From Achromobacter sp. MYb9 (GTDB taxonomy: Bacteria; Pseudomonadota; Gammaproteobacteria; Burkholderiales; Burkholderiaceae_B), in contig NZ_PCOQ01000009.1 in the NCBI RefSeq assembly GCF_002975275.1, positions 160,027 to 224,026 of the forward strand: 64,000 nt of DNA. The letters run 5' to 3'. Shown here piece after piece: positions 35,035 through 42,623 of the stretch (position 1 is the stretch's first letter; every line of letters begins with the position of its first letter). Below the pieces are notes generated by a model, which was not told where the DNA came from, did no database searches, and worked only from the letters and a program-made list of their open reading frames with translations. The position numbers and the translations under genes are program-made.

Positions 35035-36033
35035 TTAAAGCGGTAGGGCAGGGTAGATTTCCAGGCTGCCTGCGCCGCCGAAGAACAGTGCGGCCGCGGC
35101 GGAAATGACCAGCGGCACCCGCTGGGCCGGGCCGCCATGGGTCGCGGTCATGGCTTGGATCTGGCCGTTCGTGACGGTTTTGACCTCTGTCTTGTACGGG
35201 CGCCCGGCGTGTGTGCTGCCGTCCAGCGCGGCACCGTCGGTGCAAAAGGCCAAACCGCCGTCCCGCAGATTCAACGCCGAGTCCATCAACTGCATGCCGC
35301 ACGAGGTGACCAGCTGGATGTCCAGGGCCGGCGGCGTCATGGAGTTCTTGATTCTCTGCATCAGATGATCCAGGCAGATTTCGACCCCGATCGTCAGGCC
35401 GTCCAGAACAAAAATGCAGTGTCCGTCGTCGTGGCGCAACTGCCATTCGCTGCTGGGGATGCCGGCCATGGATGACGGCAGCCGGCTCAGGTGATCGGTC
35501 CACTCATCCATTAGCGGAAATGGAACATTGCGGGCTGAAAGCCTCTGCCAAGCGATGAAGTCGATGTTGGACTTGAACTCCTTGATGATCAGGCGTCCAT
35601 CGTCCTCGGCAGGCCCCGCGCCGCCTTTCTGGACCAGGCAGTGGTTATACGCCTGGTATCGGTCAACCCCGGTGTCGATGCTTTGAGAAAGGATGGTGCC
35701 GAACACAAAGAGCCAGTCCTCGTATTCCGGCTTTCGGACCAGCTCCTGCAGTTTCAACACGACTGCCGATGTCCGGTCTACCGGATACGCCCCGTTCACA
35801 CCGCGGAAAAAGAACTCCGGCATCATGTAGATCTTCAGGCACCTCGGGTTGTTGTCGATACTGTCCTGCCGTACCGCCTGTTGGATCGCCTGGTCCACGA
35901 CGTCGCATCGCAGGGTGTAGTCCTGGTTGGTGCTGGGATTGCCCAAATAAGTCAGGTTGCCTTGCGCATCCTGCTCTGGCGCCGAGCACAAACTGTGACC
36001 GACGAACTGTACTGTTTGGTATGGGGAAGGCAT
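35035..36033 (-). CDS. Nitrilase-fold (carbon-nitrogen hydrolase) protein of helical-toxin-like cassette
   Basis: A 332-residue protein that I recognise as a divergent nitrilase-superfamily member by its triad: Glu73 in MMPEFFFRG, a lysine in LIIKEFKSNID (Lys151 or Lys154), and Cys220 in GVEICLDH with Glu218 two residues before. Usual members cleave nitriles, amides or N-carbamoyl bonds, or transfer acyl groups, as thiol enzymes in the cytoplasm. The normal FPE motif after the catalytic cysteine is missing (LDHLMQRI instead) and an insertion of about 40 residues separates Lys from Cys. There is no signal peptide. It is the third gene of a minus-strand cassette after two helical coiled-coil proteins, 53 bases from the second. 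GC is lower than in flanking genes. Function unknown; an enzymatic partner, modifier or regulator of the pore-like pair is my inference. Confidence 0.8.
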   Translation of the reverse strand: MPSPYQTVQFVGHSLCSAPEQDAQGNLTYLGNPSTNQDYTLRCDVVDQAIQQAVRQDSIDNNPRCLKIYMMPEFFFRGVNGAYPVDRTSAVVLKLQELVRKPEYEDWLFVFGTILSQSIDTGVDRYQAYNHCLVQKGGAGPAEDDGRLIIKEFKSNIDFIAWQRLSARNVPFPLMDEWTDHLSRLPSSMAGIPSSEWQLRHDDGHCIFVLDGLTIGVEICLDHLMQRIKNSMTPPALDIQLVTSCGMQLMDSALNLRDGGLAFCTDGAALDGSTHAGRPYKTEVKTVTNGQIQAMTATHGGPAQRVPLVISAAAALFFGGAGSLEIYPALPL

Positions 36034-36086
36034 GCGGGTCGTCCTTGATCAATGGAGTAGAGATTGATTCGAGAGGGGGGCGATCG

Positions 36087-37829
36087 TCAGGCTTCCAGCA
36101 CGGCCAGGCTTTGGGTGGCCTGCAGCATGATTTTGTCGTTGATCGATTTGGCCAACGTCGAGACGATCTTCGCGGCTTGCTCCGGATCATCGATCGAATG
36201 GCTGATGTGCTGATTGTTTAGCGTGCGAGACTGCTCGACGCTGATGGTGTATTGATGCGCGATCTCGTGCAGCGCGGCCCAGGAGCAGATGTGCTCCAGG
36301 TATGACAGCATGAAGACTTGCGATTTGTATTCCGCGATACGCTCGTCCTTGGACAGCGACTCCAGGTCGATCACCTGCTTGTCCATGCTGTCCTGGCGCA
36401 AGTTCTCGCACGCCGTCGAAATCTGCCGCCAGAACATGGCCGCATCATTCAGCGCCACGATGACTTGGCTGATGGCGAACATCGCCACCTGCAACGCCTT
36501 GACCGCGACCTCGGCATTGGCGCCGACGACCTGCGTGGCTGCCAATTGCCCGACCATCCCGCCCATCTTTATCTCAAGATCGTTACGTTCTTGATTGACC
36601 TGACGCTTGATGTCGATGATCTTTTCGAGTTTTGACTGAGACTGGTCCGCAGCGCTGAATGACTGTTTGGCCATGTTGTCGGTGCCTTCCGCCAGCTTCC
36701 GCGCAGAGGCGCCCAGGGCGGCATACGTTTCACCCGCCGCGACCGACTGCGCTTTCAGGTCTTTGATGTCGGCCTCAAACTGCGCGACGTTCTTGGTTTC
36801 GGCTTGAATGATCGCCTGCTTGTCCGCAATGGACTTGTCCCGGCCGGTCTTCTTCGCAGCGTCGTCCTTGCCCTCTGCGGTCTCGCCGTCAGGCTGCGCT
36901 TTCAGATCGTCGATTTCCTTCTGGCTCAAGGCGATGGTCTCTTTGGCGCAATCCAGCTTGCGGGTCAGATCGCTCAGCTTCTTGTTGACGTCGTCTCGCT
37001 CCTTCTTTGCCGCTTCCCATTTTTCGGTTATCTGCTTGAGTTCGGCGTTGTCCAGGGTGCCGGTCTGATTCTGCGCAACAAGCACCGATAGCGGATTGCG
37101 TGTCTGCGCATACGTCTGCAAGCCTGCTGCCGCCACGCCACTTACCAACGAAATGATGCCAAGGACAAAGCCCCGCTTCTTGTCGGCCGACAACTCCTTT
37201 TCGGCCTTCGCCTGGTCAGCGTTGACCTTTTCGAGTTCCTTGACAAGGTTCCCTATGCTGGTTTCGCAACCCTTCAGTTCAGCGTTCAGTTTCACCATTT
37301 CCTGATGGGCGTGCCGCCGCTTTTCTTCTTCGGAAGCGTGGGCCAACGCCGCTTCGCTTTTTGCCTCGGCGGATTTTCCTTGCAGGTCCAGGAACTGGTC
37401 GGACAATTTTGCCGCAGCCGCCGACATTCTCTTGGCCTGATCCGCGCAGCGCGCCAATTTGGCCAGGGCCACGCCGTCGCTGCCCTGGATCAGGTAGGCA
37501 TAGGCTGCGTCCAGCAGCTTCAAGGTTTGCTGGCAACTGTCCTTGAGGGTCAGCATCGTTTCATTGGCCAGCACGCATATCTTGCCGAATTCGCTTTGCA
37601 GGTCTATGACCTTGGACTTGACGACGCCGGCGTTGGCCGCGGTGGCGCCGATATAAGCCAGCCGGTACATGTCCACGCACAGGTCCAGATTGTTGATGAC
37701 GGTGTCCAGGCGCAGGTTGCCCAGGATTTCCTTCTGCTTCTGCTGAACCAATACGTCGACGGCCGACGGACGTTCGTTGAGGATGTATTCGCGGTTTTCA
37801 ACGATGAGGATTTCATATTCGGCAGCCAT
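36087..37829 (-). CDS. Large helical coiled-coil protein, putative alpha-pore-forming subunit
   Basis: A 580-residue, almost wholly alpha-helical protein with no signal peptide. Residues 25-150 form an N-terminal helical bundle; 150-218 are a coiled coil (LNAELKGCETSIGNLVKELE); 219-240 are a single hydrophobic stretch (GFVLGIISLVSGVAAAGL) flanked by Lys-Lys-Arg and Gln-Thr; 260-420 are a second long coiled coil; 425-580 form a C-terminal helical region with VALNDAAMFWRQISTACENL at 457-476. Two long helices around a membrane-active head are the architecture of ClyA, HBL, XaxA and MakA toxins; I infer membership from architecture only. It is longer than those families. The ATG at 37829 is preceded by GGAGAAGCAAC. 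The shorter neighbour at 37949 shares its C-terminal ND-A-F motif. Confidence 0.8.
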   Translation of the reverse strand: MAAEYEILIVENREYILNERPSAVDVLVQQKQKEILGNLRLDTVINNLDLCVDMYRLAYIGATAANAGVVKSKVIDLQSEFGKICVLANETMLTLKDSCQQTLKLLDAAYAYLIQGSDGVALAKLARCADQAKRMSAAAAKLSDQFLDLQGKSAEAKSEAALAHASEEEKRRHAHQEMVKLNAELKGCETSIGNLVKELEKVNADQAKAEKELSADKKRGFVLGIISLVSGVAAAGLQTYAQTRNPLSVLVAQNQTGTLDNAELKQITEKWEAAKKERDDVNKKLSDLTRKLDCAKETIALSQKEIDDLKAQPDGETAEGKDDAAKKTGRDKSIADKQAIIQAETKNVAQFEADIKDLKAQSVAAGETYAALGASARKLAEGTDNMAKQSFSAADQSQSKLEKIIDIKRQVNQERNDLEIKMGGMVGQLAATQVVGANAEVAVKALQVAMFAISQVIVALNDAAMFWRQISTACENLRQDSMDKQVIDLESLSKDERIAEYKSQVFMLSYLEHICSWAALHEIAHQYTISVEQSRTLNNQHISHSIDDPEQAAKIVSTLAKSINDKIMLQATQSLAVLEA

Positions 37830-37886
37830 GTTGCTTCTCCGTAGTTTGCGCTGAAGGTTCAAGAAAACACTGATTGCGGACGCGGG

Positions 37887-37915
37887 GCCGCCGTTTCGCG
37901 GCGCGAGTCGGCGGC
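37887..37915 (-). promoter_or_regulatory. Hairpin between the two helical-protein genes
   Basis: GCCGCCG at 37887-37893 and CGGCGGC at 37909-37915 form a 7-base-pair stem in the 119-base spacer. There is no T run on either strand. It could set the ratio of the two proteins by partial termination or mRNA processing. Confidence 0.35.
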
Positions 37916-37948
37916 ATTGCGTGGGAGGTAAACGTGTGGGAAAGGCGA

Positions 37949-38893
37949 TCAGGCCGGATGGGCCTCAAGTGCCTGGTATGCGGATACGACCATCTGGTCG
38001 AATCGGATCACGGCATCCAGTAGAGACAATCGCTCGATGCGGGTGTCTTCGAAGTAGTCGATGACGGGATTGCTGTCGCCAAGCAGCACAATGATCTCGT
38101 CGATGTCGGCAATGTCGTAGTTGACGCTGTCGCAACGGTTGGCCGCCAGGACGTAGAAGTTCGCAACGTCGTTGAAAAACACGAGTTGGGTTTCCATGTA
38201 TTTCTTGAGGTCGACAAGGGAACGCTTGACCGGCTTCAACTGATCCAGTTCGGCCTGCAGCGCTTGATTCCGGGCCTTGAGCTTCGCCATGGCGGCTTGC
38301 AATTTCGCTTGGTCCTGCGCCAGGTCCGCCAGCTCCCGTTCAAGCGTTTTCTGCTGGTCGTGGGCCAGATTCAGGGCTTTCTTGATTGCTTCGATGGCGG
38401 TATTGATCGCGTCCAATGCGGCATAGAAGGCCCGTTTTAGCCATTTCCAGATCGGAATGTTGGAATTGCGCTGGGCGGCCTTCTCGCGTTCTTTCTCGGC
38501 GAGTTCGTCCTTGGCCTTTTTTATTTTCGCCGCTACGAGATCAAGCGCCTTTTGCTTGTCTTCGAGGGCCTTCTTCAAGGTGCTTTGATTGGCTAGAACG
38601 TCGTCCTGTTGCGCCGTCAACGATCGGATGTTGGATTCGGTCTCCGTCATCAGATCGATCAGCCCCTTGATCATGTACACGATCGCTCCCTGAGTCGCCA
38701 GGGCGGCTTCTTTTGCAAAGCCGCTCAGCGATTTCATGGCGTCGATGTTGTGCTTGAGCGCGCGGATCGTCGTCTGCGCGGCAACCACATCGTTTGCTTT
38801 CAGATGCCGTATCAGCGCGTCGTAGTCTCGCTGGATCGCGCGAACGCCGATGTCCAGGTGCTGGACGCCGTTCGAATGGGACAGATTCTGCAT
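37949..38893 (-). CDS. Helical coiled-coil protein, putative alpha-pore-forming subunit
   Basis: A 314-residue helical protein, first gene of the cassette. Residues 10-85 are a helical bundle with a hydrophobic helix (GAIVYMIKGLIDLM near 69-82); 86-142 are a lysine/glutamate coiled coil; 146-172 are an aromatic, amphipathic segment (IPIWKWLKRAFYAALDAI); 175-225 are a returning coiled coil; 226-314 form a C-terminal bundle with FFNDVANFYVLAANRCDSV at 239-257. The helix-hydrophobic hinge-helix plan and length resemble XaxB/YaxB, the smaller member of binary alpha-pore-forming toxins. That is inference from architecture; I do not recognise a named family. No signal peptide. GGGAGGCGGC precedes the ATG. 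Confidence 0.8.
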   Translation of the reverse strand: MQNLSHSNGVQHLDIGVRAIQRDYDALIRHLKANDVVAAQTTIRALKHNIDAMKSLSGFAKEAALATQGAIVYMIKGLIDLMTETESNIRSLTAQQDDVLANQSTLKKALEDKQKALDLVAAKIKKAKDELAEKEREKAAQRNSNIPIWKWLKRAFYAALDAINTAIEAIKKALNLAHDQQKTLERELADLAQDQAKLQAAMAKLKARNQALQAELDQLKPVKRSLVDLKKYMETQLVFFNDVANFYVLAANRCDSVNYDIADIDEIIVLLGDSNPVIDYFEDTRIERLSLLDAVIRFDQMVVSAYQALEAHPA

Positions 38894-38971
38894 GCCGCCT
38901 CCCGGAATGCCCCTGCTGGGTCGGGGCGTGGTCTGACCTGCGGCAGACTATTCTTCCGGGGGGAGCCTGAA

Positions 38972-39002
38972 CATCACTGGAATTGGTGCTTTTTATGTGA
39001 TG
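38972..39002. promoter_or_regulatory. Inverted repeat upstream of the helical-protein cassette
   Basis: CATCAC at 38972-38977 and GTGATG at 38997-39002 face each other across 19 bases in the 139-base gap between the murA homologue and the cassette. It lies 79-109 bases upstream of the first cassette gene and could be an operator or part of a terminator for the upstream gene. Confidence 0.3.
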
Positions 39003-39032
39003 GTCGAAAAAGAGCGGGGATGCGCCGCCGTC

Positions 39033-40334
39033 TTACTCTTCGCTGGTCCATTCCACCTGCACGCCCAGGCTGCGCAGGTTTTCAACAAACTGCGGATGCG
39101 CCCGGCGGATCGGCGTGGCGTTGCGGATTTCAGAGCGGCCCTTGATGCTGCTGGCCACCATGAACAAGGCGATGGCCACGCGGATGATGTAGGGGCTTTC
39201 GACCACGGCCGGCGTCAGCGGATTGCCGCCAAACGTCACGACCCGATGCGGGTCGGACGAAAACACGTGCGCGCCGAACTTCGACAATTCGCCCGTCCAG
39301 CCCAGCGCGCCGTCGTAGACCTTGTTCCAGAACATCGCGTTGCCCTCGGCGCATACGCCCAGCGCGATGAAGATCGGCAACAGGTCCACCGGAAAGTACG
39401 GCCACGGCGCTGCTTCGACCTTGGTCAGCACGTTGCTGGTGAAGGGCGTCTGCACCTTCAGCGGCCCGGCGCGCAGCGCACGTGACCAGCCGTCCTTGTG
39501 CTCGATCTGCACGCCGAACTTGGCGAACGTGCGGTCGATCAGCGGGAAATTGCCCGGCGTGCGATTGCGCACCACCACGTCGCCACCCGTGATCGCGCCC
39601 AGCGCCAGGAAGGTCGTGATCTCGTGGAAATCTTCTTCAAACGTGAACTCGCCGCCGGCCAGCGGCTTGCCGCCCCGGACCGTCAGGCGGGACGTGCCGA
39701 TGCCGTCGATATCGGCGCCCATCATCGCCATGAAGCGGCAGAACTCCTGCACGTGCGGTTCGGATGCGGCATTGGTCAGCGAAGATTCGCCATCAGCCGC
39801 GGCCGCGCACAGCACGAAGTTCTCGGTCGTGGTGACCGACGCGTAGTCCAGCCAATGGTGCGTGGGCTTGAGCGCGCCGCTACTGCGGACCAGCAGCGAG
39901 CCGCTGGCGCGCTCGACCTGGCCGCCGAACGAACGGAAGATCTCCACATGCGGATCGATCTCGCGCACGCCCAGCGTGCAGCCCTTCACGTTGTCTTCCA
40001 ACCGCGCCACGCCAAAGCGGGCCAGCAGCGGCGGCACCAGCATGATGGACGAGCGCATCTCTTCGGGCAGGCGATGGGCCTTGGCATCGAACGTGGTGTG
40101 CTGGTGATGCAGATCCAGCGTGCGGGTCGTTTCGTCCAGCCGGACCTCGCTGCCCAGCGTGCGGAAGATGTCCAGGATCTTGCGCACGTCCGTGATGTCC
40201 GGTACCCCGTGCAGCTTCAGCGGCTGATTGGTCAGCAGCGTGGCGCACAAGATGGGAAGCACGGCGTTTTTATTGGCGGAAGGGATGACGCGGCCGCGCA
40301 GGGGCGTGCCACCGTGGACGATGAGGTTGGACAT
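39033..40334 (-). CDS. murA: MurA-like UDP-N-acetylglucosamine 1-carboxyvinyltransferase
   Basis: A 433-residue EPSP-synthase-fold enzyme of the MurA family, which transfers enolpyruvate from PEP to UDP-GlcNAc in the first committed step of peptidoglycan synthesis. Lys22-Asn23 (SANKNAVLPIL) and the PEP-adduct cysteine Cys119 (KGCTLGVREIDPH) are present, and the region near the C-terminus, IRRAHPQFVENLRSLG, corresponds to the arginine-containing IDRGYE loop. The sequence departs from housekeeping MurA in many motifs (for example VPDITDVRKILDIFRTLG, and no PGGCAIG). It stands alone, away from the his/mla-type context of the main murA, so it is probably a second, paralogous enzyme. Confidence 0.85.
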   Translation of the reverse strand: MSNLIVHGGTPLRGRVIPSANKNAVLPILCATLLTNQPLKLHGVPDITDVRKILDIFRTLGSEVRLDETTRTLDLHHQHTTFDAKAHRLPEEMRSSIMLVPPLLARFGVARLEDNVKGCTLGVREIDPHVEIFRSFGGQVERASGSLLVRSSGALKPTHHWLDYASVTTTENFVLCAAAADGESSLTNAASEPHVQEFCRFMAMMGADIDGIGTSRLTVRGGKPLAGGEFTFEEDFHEITTFLALGAITGGDVVVRNRTPGNFPLIDRTFAKFGVQIEHKDGWSRALRAGPLKVQTPFTSNVLTKVEAAPWPYFPVDLLPIFIALGVCAEGNAMFWNKVYDGALGWTGELSKFGAHVFSSDPHRVVTFGGNPLTPAVVESPYIIRVAIALFMVASSIKGRSEIRNATPIRRAHPQFVENLRSLGVQVEWTSEE

Positions 40335-40448
40335 GGGAAGAGGGCGGCCGGGAGTGAATAAGAAAGGACAGCGCCGGAATTGTACCGGCGTCGCGTCGCT
40401 CGCATTGGGGGACGTATTATTTCAAACGTTTCAAACTGCGTGCGCGGC

Positions 40449-41669
40449 TTAATGTCCGACGGCGACCGCGCCCGCCGTGCGCAACCCCGGCCGGAACGCG
40501 TAAGCGTGGCCCGACAGCGCGATCAGGAACGCAATGCCCGCCAGGATGAGCAAGGCCCAAGGGAAGGCGCCCGGGCCCCAAGCGTCAAGCAGCATGCCAC
40601 CCGCCACGCCCGCCCCGGCGATTGCCCCGTTCCAGGCGACCACATTCATCGACAACGCCACGTCGGCGCCGCTTCCGGCCGTGTCGGCCAGGGCCGTTTG
40701 CAACAGCGTGGCCGCACCGCCGAAGCTGATTCCCCATACGGCGACCCCCACGTAGATCACTGCCGGATTCGCTGGCGCCATGCCGAACGCCAGCGCCGTG
40801 ACGCCAAACGCCGCCAGGCTGGCCAGTACCGTCGAGCGCAAGTGATGGTCCACCAGCTTGCCGGTGATCCAGATGCCGGCCAGCGCGGCCAGGCCGAAAA
40901 TGAACAGCACAAGGTCCACCCGGGCACCCAGACCGGCCGGCGCCACGAACGGCGCGATATAGGTGTAGAGAATGTTGTGGGCCAGCATCCATGTGATGAC
41001 GACGGCCAGCACGCGCCGCACGCCGGGAGTCGTGAATACGCGGCGCAAGGGCATCCGTTCGTGGGCGGACTGGCCGGGGTAGTCGGGGACTTTGGCCAGC
41101 ACCCACGCAATCAGGACCAGCGTCAGCCCGGACATGATCCAGAAGGCGGCGCGCCAGCCCACCGCGGACCCTAGCAGCGTGCCCAGCGGCACGCCCAACG
41201 ACAAGGCCACGGGTGTGCCCACCATGGCAAGCGCCATCGCCTGGCCTTGCTGATAGGGGGCGACCATGCGGCGGGCATAACCCGCCAGCAGGCTCCAGGC
41301 CAGCCCGGCGGCCATGCCGGCGAAGAAACGTGCCACCAAGGTCAGCCAGTAATGGGACGACAGCGCCGTGGCGGAATTGAAGACCAGGAAACCGACGATG
41401 GTCAGCAGCAGCACGTTGCGGCGTCGCCATCCGCGGGTGGCGATGGTGAGTGGAATGGCCGCCAGCAACGAGCCCAACGCATAGGCCGTGACCATCTGGC
41501 CCGCCATCGACGCGCTGACGTCCAGGCCGCGGCTGATCTGCGGTAACAGGCCGGCTGGCAGGGTTTCGGTGACGATGCAGATAAAGCCCGTCATGGCCAG
41601 CGCCAGCAGTCCGGATACCGGCAGACGATCGGACGCAGGCTTTCCGGCCTGAAGAGAGGAATGGCTCAC
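40449..41669 (-). CDS. MFS transporter (DHA1 drug:H+ antiporter type)
   Basis: A 406-residue inner-membrane transporter with 12 hydrophobic segments. Motif A-like RGWRRRNVLLLTIVGFLVF lies between TM2 and TM3, and GTPVALSLGVPLGTLLG near 155-171 fits the antiporter motif C of drug:proton exporters (AraJ/NepI-like group). It is divergent from a TetR gene, with a strong dyad between them, which is the usual arrangement of a regulated efflux pump. The exported compound is not known. Confidence 0.93.
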   Translation of the reverse strand: MSHSSLQAGKPASDRLPVSGLLALAMTGFICIVTETLPAGLLPQISRGLDVSASMAGQMVTAYALGSLLAAIPLTIATRGWRRRNVLLLTIVGFLVFNSATALSSHYWLTLVARFFAGMAAGLAWSLLAGYARRMVAPYQQGQAMALAMVGTPVALSLGVPLGTLLGSAVGWRAAFWIMSGLTLVLIAWVLAKVPDYPGQSAHERMPLRRVFTTPGVRRVLAVVITWMLAHNILYTYIAPFVAPAGLGARVDLVLFIFGLAALAGIWITGKLVDHHLRSTVLASLAAFGVTALAFGMAPANPAVIYVGVAVWGISFGGAATLLQTALADTAGSGADVALSMNVVAWNGAIAGAGVAGGMLLDAWGPGAFPWALLILAGIAFLIALSGHAYAFRPGLRTAGAVAVGH

Positions 41670-41742
41670 GCAAAAATCCTTTGGAAGATGAATCGGGGCC
41701 GATACGGACGGGCAGCGCCTGGGAAAAAGGCCGAGGCTTTGT

Positions 41743-41774
41743 CCTACATATATATCGATCGGTATAAATGTAGG
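41743..41774. promoter_or_regulatory. TetR operator between MFS and tetR-like genes
   Basis: A 32-base dyad with outer arms CCTACAT (41743-41749) and ATGTAGG (41768-41774) and an inner TATATCGATCGGTATA on the same centre; 14 of 16 positions are symmetric. It overlaps a plausible plus-strand promoter, TTGTCC (41739-41744) and TATAAA (41763-41768), with an 18-base spacer, so binding would repress the regulator gene itself and probably the pump. Confidence 0.75.
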
Positions 41775-41844
41775 CGGCGCGCGATCGCGTTGTCAACGAC
41801 TTTTGTATCGAGTAGTATGTATGTCGTGAACAAAGGAGCCTGCC

Positions 41845-42459
41845 ATGGCGCAGATGGGCCGGCCGCGCGCGTTTGACCGCCATCAGGCGATCGACCAGGC
41901 GCTGCATTTATTCTGGGAACAGGGCTACGAATCCACGTCGTTGAGCCAGTTGAAGGCCGGTATCGGCGGCGGCATTTCCGCGCCCAGCTTCTATGCGGCC
42001 TTCGGCTCGAAAGAGGCGCTGTTCAAAGAGACCGTCCAGCGCTACCTGGACACCTACGCCCAGGTCACGGAATGCTTGTGGGATGACGCCATGCCCGCCC
42101 GCGATGCCGTGGAACTGGCGTTGCGCCAATCGGCCAGGATGCAATGCGAACGCGGGCACCCCAAGGGTTGCATGGTGGCGCTGGGCGTCATGAGCGCGCC
42201 GACCCCCGAGCATGCGGACGTGGTCAAACCACTGACCGAATCTCGCTTGCGCACGCGCGCGGGTTTTGTCCATTGCGTCGAACGCGCCATCGCCACCGGC
42301 GAATTGTCCGCTGGCACGGATGCCCGGTCGATGGCCTGCGTGTTCGACAGCTTCCTGGTGGGGGTGTCGACATTGGCGCGCGATGGGGTCCGCTATCCGA
42401 CCTTCGATGCCGCGATCACGCAGCTGATGCGGCTCTGGGACGCCGCGCGCGCCAATTAG
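41845..42459 (+). CDS. TetR/AcrR family transcriptional regulator
   Basis: A 204-residue repressor. The N-terminal helix-turn-helix spans residues 10-57 (AIDQALHLFWEQGYESTSLS, then APSFYAAFGSKEALFKETV). The C-terminal ligand domain has a TetR_C-like pattern (GCMVALGVMSAPTPEHADVV). AAGGAG lies before the ATG. It is divergent from the MFS pump, and a long dyad lies in the gap, so it most likely represses pump and itself until a pump substrate binds. Confidence 0.93.
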   Translation: MAQMGRPRAFDRHQAIDQALHLFWEQGYESTSLSQLKAGIGGGISAPSFYAAFGSKEALFKETVQRYLDTYAQVTECLWDDAMPARDAVELALRQSARMQCERGHPKGCMVALGVMSAPTPEHADVVKPLTESRLRTRAGFVHCVERAIATGELSAGTDARSMACVFDSFLVGVSTLARDGVRYPTFDAAITQLMRLWDAARAN

Positions 42460-42623
42460 GAATCCGCCCGGTTTAGCCGGGCCGCGATCCCCGGCGCTTA
42501 ATTCGGCTTACGCCGCACGGCGCGGCGATTGGCGTTTGAGCTTGGGCGCGTCGCCACGGGAATGGCGGATGGCGAACCGGTAGGCGGCGCCATTTCCCAG
42601 GCGGCTCCGGCCGCGCCGCCGGT

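Noticed and set aside
36087..37829. Reading the 580-residue protein as an SMC-like ATPase or a structural tail fibre
   Set aside because: No Walker A or B motif is present, and there are no phage genes nearby. The central hydrophobic stretch fits a membrane-active head better.
35035..38893. Calling the cassette an anti-phage defence system
   Set aside because: Nothing in it (no nuclease, TIR, reverse transcriptase or STAND NTPase) points directly to phage defence, and there are no neighbouring defence genes. A pore-forming toxin-like system is the better-supported reading.
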